The notes beneath the pieces are model-generated. The model was not told where the DNA came from, ran no database searches, and was given only the letters and a program-made list of their open reading frames with translations. From assembly GCF_017255015.1 (NCBI RefSeq), contig NZ_JAFKCS010000006.1, forward strand, positions 62,001 to 126,000: a stretch of 64,000 nucleotides of DNA, in the 5' to 3' direction. Of the stretch, positions 16,014 through 23,439 are shown piece after piece. The stretch is from Bowmanella yangjiangensis (GTDB lineage Bacteria > Pseudomonadota > Gammaproteobacteria > Enterobacterales > Alteromonadaceae). Each line of letters opens with the position of its first letter. Position 1 is the first letter of the stretch. The position numbers were made by a program, and so were the translations under genes.

Positions 16014-16445
16014 CTACAACTGAGGGTCTTGCGAAGACGGATCAAAGTTATCTCCTTGCACGGTATATTCTATGCCGTAGTCCGTGGAAAAAGCCTCTTT
16101 GGGTACGCTGCTCGTCGAACCGACCTTAGAGCTGAAAACTTTACTTTGAAAGAAGTGAGCAAAGTTTCGGAGTTGCTCTGGCGTACCACCTATACCTCGC
16201 TCGTCAAGAGAGAAAGAATCTAGTGCCGTTAATGTTAAATACCAATGTGGCAATAAATGCTCATGATCACCATACTCTCGATTTTCGTCAGCGAACTTTT
16301 TGATCAAATCGCAAAGTTTGAGCAGTCCATTTTTTGAGCCGTGAAGTTCCCACTTCTTTTCATCCTCGTGAGACACATAATAAAACCCCAACTCGCGCCA
16401 TTCCGCTCGGGTTAAATCTGCTGCTTTTCCAGATAGTTTATCCAT
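16014..16445 (-). CDS. Integron cassette 3: unknown protein, possibly immunity-protein-like
   Basis: The 143-residue soluble protein has a central part WELHGSKNGLLKLCDLIKKF ... GDHEHLLPHWYLTLTALD. The G-S-x-x-G-L-x-x-L helix followed by an H-x-H-L motif recalls some polymorphic-toxin immunity families (Imm32-like), but this is a weak impression. The C-terminal 40 residues are polar and probably flexible. The stop lies one base from the inverse core. The cassette is 15927-16462, with core GTTAGCC matching inverse core GGCTAAC. No toxin gene is in the window. Confidence 0.68.
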   Translation of the reverse strand: MDKLSGKAADLTRAEWRELGFYYVSHEDEKKWELHGSKNGLLKLCDLIKKFADENREYGDHEHLLPHWYLTLTALDSFSLDERGIGGTPEQLRNFAHFFQSKVFSSKVGSTSSVPKEAFSTDYGIEYTVQGDNFDPSSQDPQL

Positions 16446-16456
16446 AGTCTCAAAAG

Positions 16457-16556
16457 GGCTAACGCCCGCATAAATTGCGGATAACGCTTGACTAAATTGC
16501 GCGAAGAATGAGCGTCAGCCAAGCGTTAGACGTCCATTTTGATGCGATTGTTATAT
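16457..16556 (-). repeat. attC site of cassette 2
   Basis: This 100-base site has inverse core ATATAAC (complement at 16550-16556) and core GTTAGCC. The inner arms AACGCTTGACT and GTCAGCCAAGCGTT-type sequence can pair. It is unrelated in sequence to its neighbours. Confidence 0.82.
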
Positions 16557-16557
16557 T

Positions 16558-16896
16558 TTACAAATCACCACCACATAAAGCGGTATCAGGCCTAACGTCA
16601 GCGTAACCACAGATAACAAAAAACTCTTTGTTTACTTCGGCATCACCATAATCACGTACTTTTAATTGACGCTCTGCATTCGCCGAGTATTCTGGTGTTG
16701 GCGTAAATTCGATTTGCTGTTTTTTATAAGGATCTTCAACCCTAGCAAGGCGTATATTTATTACAGTTTTATTTTCATCCAATGTGATACCGTATATGAG
16801 CCCATATGTTAGCAACGGTTTAGATTGTTTTTGTTCTGTTGATGCACAAGCAGCAAGGACAAACACCACTGCAGCTACAATACAATTTTTAAACAC
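16558..16896 (-). CDS. Integron cassette 2: small lipoprotein, GTG start
   Basis: A GTG with GGAG six bases upstream gives 112 residues. The lipoprotein signal VFKNCIVAAVVFVLAAC has lipid Cys at residue 17, followed by a polar linker (ASTEQKQSKP) and a beta-rich domain with NKTVINIRLARVEDPYKKQQ. Two Cys near the end (FVICGY, ALCGGDL) may form a disulfide. A longer frame from 16968 reads back through the attC and is rejected. The family is unknown. The cassette is 16463-16917, and its cores GTTATAT/ATATAAC match each other though not the strict consensus. Confidence 0.74.
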   Translation of the reverse strand: MFKNCIVAAVVFVLAACASTEQKQSKPLLTYGLIYGITLDENKTVINIRLARVEDPYKKQQIEFTPTPEYSANAERQLKVRDYGDAEVNKEFFVICGYADVRPDTALCGGDL

Positions 16897-16911
16897 GATA
16901 TTCTCCGTAAA

Positions 16912-16998
16912 ATATAACGCTCGCAGCACAGGCCGAAACCCGCGTAGCGGTTGAGGTCCAGGCCACACAGTGGCCGATTGTGACTGCGCTTGTTATAC
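16912..16998 (-). repeat. attC site of cassette 1
   Basis: This 87-base site has inverse core GTATAAC (complement at 16992-16998) and core GTTATAT from cassette 2. It is the same site as 14904-14990 apart from the joint core bases. Confidence 0.86.
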
Positions 16999-17441
16999 AT
17001 TTGCTAGCTGAACCTAATCGGTGCGGGAGTAACATACTCAGAGTCTTTGAAGAACCCTTTACAAGTTAAACAAGACCAACCTTTAGGCCCAGATCCCTGC
17101 AGCCTAATCATTTTCTCATTATTATCGTAACAAGTTGGGCAAAATGGACCTTCCATTTCAGCATCAGACTGCATCATGTAATAAGGTTTGACCCATTTTA
17201 CTGATACCCTTTGATTCAGTTTATCCTTAAGCTGATTCATTTCTGTCTGTAGCTCCGCAAGCTCAATCTTCGCATCAGCAAGGCTGCTGATTAAATTTGC
17301 TATCTGTAACTTTACTTCGGCTTGCTCCAACGAAGCGCCACTATCTTTGATAAGCTTTGCAATCTCCGTTGCTGTTTTTATGCTAGCTAGAGCTGCTCCA
17401 ATAGATGCTATATCTGGCATGATTTTTCCCTTTTTGTATAA
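16918..17441 (-). repeat. Duplicated cassette, copy 1 (first position, next to attI)
   Basis: This 524-bp unit is identical to 14910-15433. It is joined to attI at AGCTG/TTATAC. First position is where newly integrated cassettes land and where expression from the integron promoter is highest. Confidence 0.9.
17004..17420 (-). CDS. Integron cassette 1: coiled-helix plus zinc-ribbon protein (copy 1)
   Basis: The 138-residue sequence is the same as the product at 14996-15412, with a helical N-terminal half and two CxxC pairs (CPTC, CLTC) that could hold one zinc. Being first in the array, this copy should be the best expressed if the usual Pc promoter lies in or beside the integrase gene. The stop codon lies a few bases from the attC inverse core. 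No function is known; the pair of CxxC motifs after a helical bundle suggests a protein- or nucleic-acid-binding adaptor, which is a guess. Confidence 0.78.
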   Translation of the reverse strand: MPDIASIGAALASIKTATEIAKLIKDSGASLEQAEVKLQIANLISSLADAKIELAELQTEMNQLKDKLNQRVSVKWVKPYYMMQSDAEMEGPFCPTCYDNNEKMIRLQGSGPKGWSCLTCKGFFKDSEYVTPAPIRFS

Positions 17442-17510
17442 CAGCTTACTATATTGAATTCGCGATAATGTTCACATCTGCTTAGGGTGCTTTGCTCTGT
17501 AATCTTCACC
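17436..17510 (-). other. attI recombination site (approximate extent)
   Basis: On the minus strand the sequence AGTAAGCTG joins TTATAC of cassette 1. The G/TT point marks the attI cleavage site. It sits on the 5' side of the integrase gene, as in other integrons. The integrase-binding part upstream is not delimited; CGATAATG at 17463-17470 recurs at 17690-17697. Confidence 0.65.
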
Positions 17511-17769
17511 GTAATCCCTTATTTTCAAGAAGTTAACGCGATATTTGACGACTTCGCGCGTGGCGCGTTTGGGGGGAAAGTAAGAATGCAGTGTAAACGA
17601 GGTCTCGATAAACACACAACAATTTAACTTTCTTAATGTTTTTCAAAAGCTTGCACTCTCCCATCATGGTGAAAGTAAGAATGAGTTCACGATAATGTGC
17701 CGATTCATTGGCAGAAACTCGACTTTCACATTATAACTGTATGCATATACATATCTTGTTTGGGAGGCG
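17442..17769. promoter_or_regulatory. attI-intI spacer with short direct repeats
   Basis: This 328-bp non-coding stretch separates attI and the integrase gene. GAAAGTAAGAATG occurs at 17576-17588 and again at 17671-17683, and CGATAATG at 17463-17470 and 17690-17697. These may be integrase- or regulator-binding repeats. The cassette promoter Pc is expected here or inside intI reading leftward, but I cannot assign a convincing -35/-10 pair. Confidence 0.5.
17737..17752 (+). promoter_or_regulatory. LexA-box-like operator upstream of intI
   Basis: CTGTATGCATATACAT fits the gammaproteobacterial LexA consensus CTGT-N8-ACAG except for the last base. It ends 17 bases before the proposed integrase start. 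LexA control of intI is established for class 1 and Vibrio integrons, so SOS induction of this integrase is likely. Confidence 0.68.
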
Positions 17770-18795
17770 ATGATGGGTGGCTCACCTTTTATGGAATCCT
17801 TGCGCAAAGAATTACGTACCCGTCACTACAGTCTTCGCACTGAAAAGTGCTATATGTACTGGGTGCGCAGTTTGATCCGGTTCAATGGCATGCTTCACCC
17901 GGAACAAATGAACAACACGCATATTGAGCTTTTCTTAAATCACCTGGCCTTAGATAAAGCTGTTAGCCCTGCCACACAAAATTTGGCGCTTTGCGCCATT
18001 GTTTTTATGTATCGCCACCTTTTGCACAGAGAATTGGTTGGGCTTGAGTATGGTTACGCCAGAGCACCCCGCAACCTGCCAACGGTGTTAAGCCCGCAAG
18101 AAGTACAACGCATATTGTCGGTTATGCAAGGCCAAACCAGATTGATTACAGCACTACTCTATGGCGCAGGTTTACGCATTAACGAGGCACTGCGAATGAG
18201 GGTAAAAGATATTAACTTCTTTGATCATTCCTTGTTTGTTTTCCGGGGAAAAGGCAGTAAAGACAGATACACTCTACTTCCTCAGGGTTTACATTCTGAC
18301 CTGCAGGCACAGATTCAACACGCTCAGTACATACACAAGGCAGATTTAGCTGAAGGCTTTGGCACAACTTCTGTCCCCCCGTCACTGCATAGAAAATACG
18401 GCAACACCCTTAAAGATTTTTCATGGCAGTATGTATTCCCTTCAGTCACACGTTGTCGGCATCCACATGACGGTTATATTTGCCGGCATCATTTGCATTC
18501 ATCAAGTTACAGTAAAAATCTCCGCACAGCAGTCGTGCAAGCTCAAATTGGTAAACGAGTCACTGCGCATACCTTCAGACATTCGTTCGCCACACGCCTG
18601 CTTCAACAAGGCACGGATATTCGAACAGTACAGGAATTGCTTGGTCATACCGATTTAAGAACGACAGAAATCTATACCCATGTTGTTGGCAACAGAAGAG
18701 CTGGCACAATTAGCCCGCTCGACATCATTGCCATGCAGGAAGTAAGGGAGCCCGATGCACCTTTCACCTATCAGAAACAGCCCTTACCCATCTAA
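17770..18795 (+). CDS. intI: Integron integrase (tyrosine recombinase)
   Basis: The 341-residue enzyme catalyses attI x attC and attC x attC recombination. Catalytic residues are visible: R136 in GAGLRINEALRMRV, K161/K164 in GKGSKDRYTLLP, H267 and R270 in HTFRHSFATRLL, H293 in LLGHTDLRTT and nucleophile Y302. The integrase-specific extra patch is present around residues 203-223 (PPSLHRKYGNTLKDFSWQYV), separating it from XerC/D. The N-terminal SAM-like domain starts SLRKELRTRHYSLRTEKCY. Start ATG follows GGGAGGCG; the next Met codon is adjacent. It is divergent from the cassettes. The gene end overlaps the convergent coiled-coil gene by 12 bp. It appears intact and probably active. Confidence 0.95.
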   Translation: MMGGSPFMESLRKELRTRHYSLRTEKCYMYWVRSLIRFNGMLHPEQMNNTHIELFLNHLALDKAVSPATQNLALCAIVFMYRHLLHRELVGLEYGYARAPRNLPTVLSPQEVQRILSVMQGQTRLITALLYGAGLRINEALRMRVKDINFFDHSLFVFRGKGSKDRYTLLPQGLHSDLQAQIQHAQYIHKADLAEGFGTTSVPPSLHRKYGNTLKDFSWQYVFPSVTRCRHPHDGYICRHHLHSSSYSKNLRTAVVQAQIGKRVTAHTFRHSFATRLLQQGTDIRTVQELLGHTDLRTTEIYTHVVGNRRAGTISPLDIIAMQEVREPDAPFTYQKQPLPI

Positions 18796-21700
18796 ATGCG
18801 AGTAAATCACCCTTAGTGTCATCATCAATGAACGTTTTACGTTAGGCCAGAAGATAGAAATACTGTCCAGATGCCCCAGTTTCGCGGCGGCTTCCAGGCG
18901 ACTGGTCAGGTCCATCAGTGGCTCTGAATTTATCTGTTCAGCCAACTTCACCAGTTGACGAGTGGCTTGCAGCATCAATCGGGTATCTTCCTCATTAATC
19001 GCTGCATCGGCCTGGTTTGTGGCACTCTCCAGCGCCTGCATTAACTGATTAAGCGCCCCAGCCAGAGAACCGGTATGGGGATTTTTTTGTAAGTAAGGCA
19101 GCAAATCAAACCATACCTTGGGATTATCTGGTATGGGCTGCTCGGCAAAAGCGGGTTTGGCCTTTTGCGGCTGTTCAGCTTGCTCGACCCTGGCTTGTTG
19201 CAGCTCTTGCTGATGCGCTTCAACCAGCGCCTGTTCCTGCTCCGCCAGTTTCTGTTGGCTGCTGTGCAGGGCTTTTTGTGCATCCTGCAACGCCGACTCT
19301 TTATCGTCCAACTGTGCCCTGCTTTGCTCAAGTTCCTGTTCCAAGGCCTGCATGCGGCTGCTCAGATCGGACTGGCTACTGCTCTGATCATTCAACTGGC
19401 GACGGCTCTGCTCGTACTCTTTTTGCACGGACTGCAACTGCGAGGTTAACGCACTTTGCGCATCCTCCAATTTTTGAATATTGCTCTCGCTGTCTTTGAG
19501 AATTTGTTGCTGGGCCTGCAATTGCTGCTGCAAGCTGGCTTCCTGAGCCTCCTGCTGCTGGAGCTTTTTCTTCAGGGCCTCGGCATCCCGTCTGGATTGA
19601 TTTAGCTCTTCCAGCAATTTCTGCTCGCCAGACTGGGTTTTCTGCACCTGGCTCTCGGCTTGCTGCAATTCAGACAATTTGCCTTTTAACTGGCTTTCCA
19701 TTTCCTGGTTTTGCTTACGCGCCTGTTCCAAAGCTTGCTGTAATTGCTGCTTTTGCTCATCCATTTCGGCCTGATGCTGACGCCACTGCTCGTCGCTACC
19801 TTCCATCAATTCTTTTTGACGGCTGGCACGGCTTTCCACATCCTGAAGTTCCACTTTAAGCTGGTCCAGCTTCATTTGCTGTTCCTGGCGCTGCTGCTTC
19901 TCATCGTCCGCCTGGCGCTGATACTCGTTCAGACGTTCCTGGGTCTGCTGCAATTGCTGCTGCTTGGCAACCAGTTCATCCTGCATAGCCTGTTGCTTGG
20001 CCTGCCACTGCTCATCACTTTGTGACATCTGCGATTGCTGCTCGACAGCACGTTGTTCCACCTCAGCAAGCTCACTCTTCAATTTGTCGTAGATTTCCTG
20101 TTGACGGGCTTTCTCGGCTTTTTCTGCTTCAGTTTGCTGTTTAGCATCTTGCAGTATCTGCTCGGTTTGCTGTAACTGGCGCTGTTTATCGGCCAGTTCC
20201 TGCTGCAGGGCTGCTTGTTTATTCAGCCACTCCTGTTCAACCGACGCCACCTGTTGCTGCTGCTCGGCGGCACGCTGTTCCATTTCACTCAGTTCTTGCT
20301 GCAACTTGGTCAGGTGTTCCTGTTGCTGCTGCTTTTCGGCTTTTTCTTGTTCAGACTGGCGGCGGGTTTCATCCAGTGCCTTCTGAGTGTCCTGCAATTG
20401 CTGATGCTTGGCCTGCAGCTCCTGCTGCAATAGCTTGTGCTGCTCTTCGAGATCATCGCGCTGCTGCGAAGACATCTCTTCGACTTTTTGCATCTCGTAT
20501 TGCAGGTGTTCAATCTGTCGGGCTTTGTTGCTCAGCTCGGATTGTGCCAGACGGCAACGCTGCTCTACTTCACGGTGCAACTGTTGGGCCTGTTCACTGG
20601 CTTTACGCTGATTAGCCAACTGGGTACGTAAGGATTCACTGGCTTCTGCGGAACTAAGCAGTTGCGATTGCAGGGTGTTGATTTGCCCACTGACGTCCTC
20701 AATTTGCTTGTCTTTGCTCTGTATTGAGCTCTTAAGGCTGCTATTCTGCTCAATAAGTTGTTGCATCTTCTGTGCTTGGGCATCCTGCTCTTCACGCAAT
20801 TTCTGACCCGCTTCTTCACTTTCCTGCAACTGTTGCTGGGTACGGCGGTACTGACGCTCACTGTGCTGCAAGGCATCCGCAATCTGGTTGCGTTGTTTCT
20901 CCAGCGCGCCGACTTTGGTACTAAATTGCTGTAATTGGGTTTCCAGTTCGGCATTATTCTGCTGGCTATCCGCCAATTGCTTACAGCTGTCAGTGTATTC
21001 CTGCTGCAGTTCCTGCAAATGCGCCGTAACGTCCTGGTGAGCCTGCTCCAGATCTTCTATTTTGTTCTGCTGCTCGGACAGGCTTTCTTCGGCGCGCTGT
21101 AACTTGCTTTCTGCATCCACCAGACTTTTGGCTTTGCTGGCCAATTGGTCCTGACTGTTTTGCAGCAATTGCTGCTGCTCTGCCATTTGCCGCTCGGCGG
21201 CCTGGCGCAGATTAATGGCTTCCAGACGCTCGGCGGCCGCCTGATTAATGGCTCGCATATCCATCCAGATACAGAGTACGGATTCCAATACCCCGCCTTT
21301 AAACATCGGCACATAAGTGGCCTGGCAGGGTAGCGCTTCGTTACCATGCTGGTGCTGCCACACCAGCGATAAGGCTTTGCCGTCTGTGCGCAGTTGCTGG
21401 AATTTGTGTTTTAGCTTTTCTGCTGAGTCAGTATCCGGGTTCAGTCCTTCTGAATAAGGGAAGAAGCCAAACAATTTTTGCTCATCCTCAATACCGAAAA
21501 ACTCGCAAGCCGCTGGATTCAGGCGGGTAAAACCACTGTCAGACAGCACCGCCATGGCCAGGCTACTATGCGACAACAAGCTGTCGAACTTATCTTGCTG
21601 AAAGGCCTTCTCACTCATGTCGGCAATCCAGCACAAGTACTGCCCCTCACCTATGGCATGCACATGCAATTCACTGGGATGCACTTTGCCATGCTTGTCT

Positions 21701-23271
21701 TTGAGGCTGACATGCAAGGCGCTAAGTTTACCCTGTTGTAACTGTTTGGCCGCTCTGGCCGCTTGGCCCGGCTCCGCGAACAACTGATAAAGCGACATTT
21801 TATTCAGCTCAAGTTCGCTATAACCAAAACGCTCCAGCATAGGTTGATTGGCCTGACGCAGATGTTCCTCGGCGTCCATCAGCACAATGCCAAGGGGTGA
21901 AGCATTCATAAAGCGGTCGAACTGTTGTTGCTTGTCTCTGAGATCTGCCTGTATGCCTCTCAGTTCAGACATATCCTCAATCTGCCCAAGGGTACCACGC
22001 CTGTTGCCTTCACCATCTTTCAGTGGCTGCAAACGAAAACGCAGAGGGCGTAAACTGCCGTCCTTAAATGCCAGGTTAAACTCACGGCCCTGTCCGGCCA
22101 GAGAAGACATAGCCAGATCGCCGGATTGATGCAAGCTACAAATAGCATCATCAAAGAGCCCGACCAGCTCCACCGTTTTGCCCTGCAATTGCATCATGCT
22201 GACGCCAAACAAGCGCTGAAATGCCAGGTTGCAGTCAACAAACTCGCCCTGGGCATTTAACAAATACAGAGGTTGGCTACTGGCAGTTAACAGCGACTTA
22301 AACTGACTTTGTGATGCATCCAGATTACGCTTGGCTTGGCTAATATCGGTGAGGTCTTGTAACTGACACTGCACCAATTGCGGCTTGTTGCCGTCATCAC
22401 GTTGGACTATGCGGCCCAACATTCTGACAGGCTTTGGCCCCTGCGGGGTTTCCAGACTGCCGGTTAACTCCAGCTCGTTGTTATCAATACTGTGCTCAAT
22501 GGCCAGCATCCAGTTAGCCCAGTCACTGCTGAGCACCTTGTTTTTAAACCCATCCAGGCTGCACTCTGCCTGTGTCAGGCCAAGCCAGCTTTGCAGTAGT
22601 GGATCCGAAATGGCCTGCTTGTCTTTGAGATTTAAACTTAGCTGCGCCAAACCGGCCTGACCTCGCAGACCATCAAAACACGCCACCTCATCCTGTAATT
22701 CGGTGATCTGCTGCTGATAACTGCTGATGTCCTGCAAAGTGACGAGCATGGCGAGCTCATCTTTGGGTTTGCTCAGAGGGTGAGCACTCAACAAAATGTG
22801 TCGCTCAGCCTTGGGGCTAAACCACTGCACTTTGCAATCAACCAAACTGGAAAGCGCACTAATTAATCGCTCCCCCGCTTCCCCCTGCACCCAACGACTA
22901 AGGGCGGTGCCAGTTAGCGAATCAGCCTTACCACCTAACCAATAGGCGGCGATACGGTTTACATACAGCACATTGCCTTGGCTATCCAGATGCAACATGC
23001 CAAGGTTAAAGCCATCCAACAAGGCTTGCTTGTTGTTGATCTGCGCGGTTTGTTCAGCGATCTCGGTTTGTTGTTGGGCAACCCGACGACGAGCCAACAG
23101 CCAGGCTCCGGCCATGGTCAGTGCAACTACTAACACAACAACAAGAAGAATCTGGGTGATCTGAGGATCCAACATGGTCGCCGACTCCGATGTGGCGTAA
23201 GAAAATGGGCTGAACAAGGCAAGCCATAGCATTTTACGAACTGATGTTAAGTACATAAATCGTCCAGGCAT
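18784..23271 (-). CDS. Membrane-anchored multi-PAS, giant coiled-coil protein with Hpt-like tail
   Basis: The 1495-residue protein has an N-terminal signal-like segment, then a membrane helix at about residues 40-62. About five PAS-like units fill residues 75-680; the clearest are LLTASSQPLYLLNAQGEFVD, FMNASPLGIVLMDAEEHLRQ and LLSHSSLAMAVLSDSGFTRL. A Gln/Glu-rich coiled coil of about 680 residues follows, then a helical C-terminal domain of about 120 residues. That tail resembles Hpt (LTSRLEAAAKLGHLDSI) but shows no A-H-x-L-K-G phospho-His. There is no kinase, cyclase or GGDEF domain. The coil contains three tandem 74-residue repeats. It may be a scaffold that senses a signal through PAS and spans a long distance in the cytoplasm. 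Confidence 0.8.
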   Translation of the reverse strand: MPGRFMYLTSVRKMLWLALFSPFSYATSESATMLDPQITQILLVVVLVVALTMAGAWLLARRRVAQQQTEIAEQTAQINNKQALLDGFNLGMLHLDSQGNVLYVNRIAAYWLGGKADSLTGTALSRWVQGEAGERLISALSSLVDCKVQWFSPKAERHILLSAHPLSKPKDELAMLVTLQDISSYQQQITELQDEVACFDGLRGQAGLAQLSLNLKDKQAISDPLLQSWLGLTQAECSLDGFKNKVLSSDWANWMLAIEHSIDNNELELTGSLETPQGPKPVRMLGRIVQRDDGNKPQLVQCQLQDLTDISQAKRNLDASQSQFKSLLTASSQPLYLLNAQGEFVDCNLAFQRLFGVSMMQLQGKTVELVGLFDDAICSLHQSGDLAMSSLAGQGREFNLAFKDGSLRPLRFRLQPLKDGEGNRRGTLGQIEDMSELRGIQADLRDKQQQFDRFMNASPLGIVLMDAEEHLRQANQPMLERFGYSELELNKMSLYQLFAEPGQAARAAKQLQQGKLSALHVSLKDKHGKVHPSELHVHAIGEGQYLCWIADMSEKAFQQDKFDSLLSHSSLAMAVLSDSGFTRLNPAACEFFGIEDEQKLFGFFPYSEGLNPDTDSAEKLKHKFQQLRTDGKALSLVWQHQHGNEALPCQATYVPMFKGGVLESVLCIWMDMRAINQAAAERLEAINLRQAAERQMAEQQQLLQNSQDQLASKAKSLVDAESKLQRAEESLSEQQNKIEDLEQAHQDVTAHLQELQQEYTDSCKQLADSQQNNAELETQLQQFSTKVGALEKQRNQIADALQHSERQYRRTQQQLQESEEAGQKLREEQDAQAQKMQQLIEQNSSLKSSIQSKDKQIEDVSGQINTLQSQLLSSAEASESLRTQLANQRKASEQAQQLHREVEQRCRLAQSELSNKARQIEHLQYEMQKVEEMSSQQRDDLEEQHKLLQQELQAKHQQLQDTQKALDETRRQSEQEKAEKQQQQEHLTKLQQELSEMEQRAAEQQQQVASVEQEWLNKQAALQQELADKQRQLQQTEQILQDAKQQTEAEKAEKARQQEIYDKLKSELAEVEQRAVEQQSQMSQSDEQWQAKQQAMQDELVAKQQQLQQTQERLNEYQRQADDEKQQRQEQQMKLDQLKVELQDVESRASRQKELMEGSDEQWRQHQAEMDEQKQQLQQALEQARKQNQEMESQLKGKLSELQQAESQVQKTQSGEQKLLEELNQSRRDAEALKKKLQQQEAQEASLQQQLQAQQQILKDSESNIQKLEDAQSALTSQLQSVQKEYEQSRRQLNDQSSSQSDLSSRMQALEQELEQSRAQLDDKESALQDAQKALHSSQQKLAEQEQALVEAHQQELQQARVEQAEQPQKAKPAFAEQPIPDNPKVWFDLLPYLQKNPHTGSLAGALNQLMQALESATNQADAAINEEDTRLMLQATRQLVKLAEQINSEPLMDLTSRLEAAAKLGHLDSISIFWPNVKRSLMMTLRVIYSHLDG
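19756..20421 (-). repeat. Three tandem in-frame 222-bp (74-residue) coiled-coil repeats
   Basis: Unit starts at 20421, 20199 and 19977 (minus strand) encode ELQAKHQQLQ, ELADKQRQLQ and ELVAKQQQLQ. Each unit keeps EKAEK/EKQQR near position 26-30, a V/MEQR- or VESR-type motif near 47-50 and EW/QW near 64. Divergence between units shows the duplication is old. A partial fourth unit may follow. Confidence 0.8.
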
Positions 23272-23409
23272 GCCGGACCGTCCTCGTCTGAATGAGAGCG
23301 CTACAGCTTACAATGTAGCAAATCTGTGACAAAGGACTGTAATGGCGTTTTGTATATGTTCATTTATACCTATTATTCATACACATGCAATAAAGCACGG
23401 CTTGCGTAT

Positions 23410-23439
23410 AAAAAAGCCCCGATTATCGGGGCTTTTTTT
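23410..23439. terminator. Rho-independent terminator
   Basis: AAAAAGCCCCGA and TCGGGGCTTTTT flank a 3-base loop. On the minus strand it ends the S10 peptidase gene, overlapping its stop codon. Confidence 0.88.

Noticed and set aside
12381-16998. attC hairpins read as terminators, tRNA-like folds or CRISPR-type repeats
   Set aside because: They carry matched core and inverse-core sites between ORFs and differ in sequence and length; there is no regular spacer-repeat pattern and no tRNA motif.
14910-17441. Cassette duplication as an assembly artefact
   Set aside because: The units are separated by three different cassettes and end exactly at integrase cleavage points, which a misassembly would not produce by chance; still worth a read-level check.
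19041-21347. Many long open frames on both strands inside the coiled-coil gene
   Set aside because: They are shadows of Gln/Leu-rich low-complexity codons (CAG/CTG) in the PAS/coiled-coil gene.
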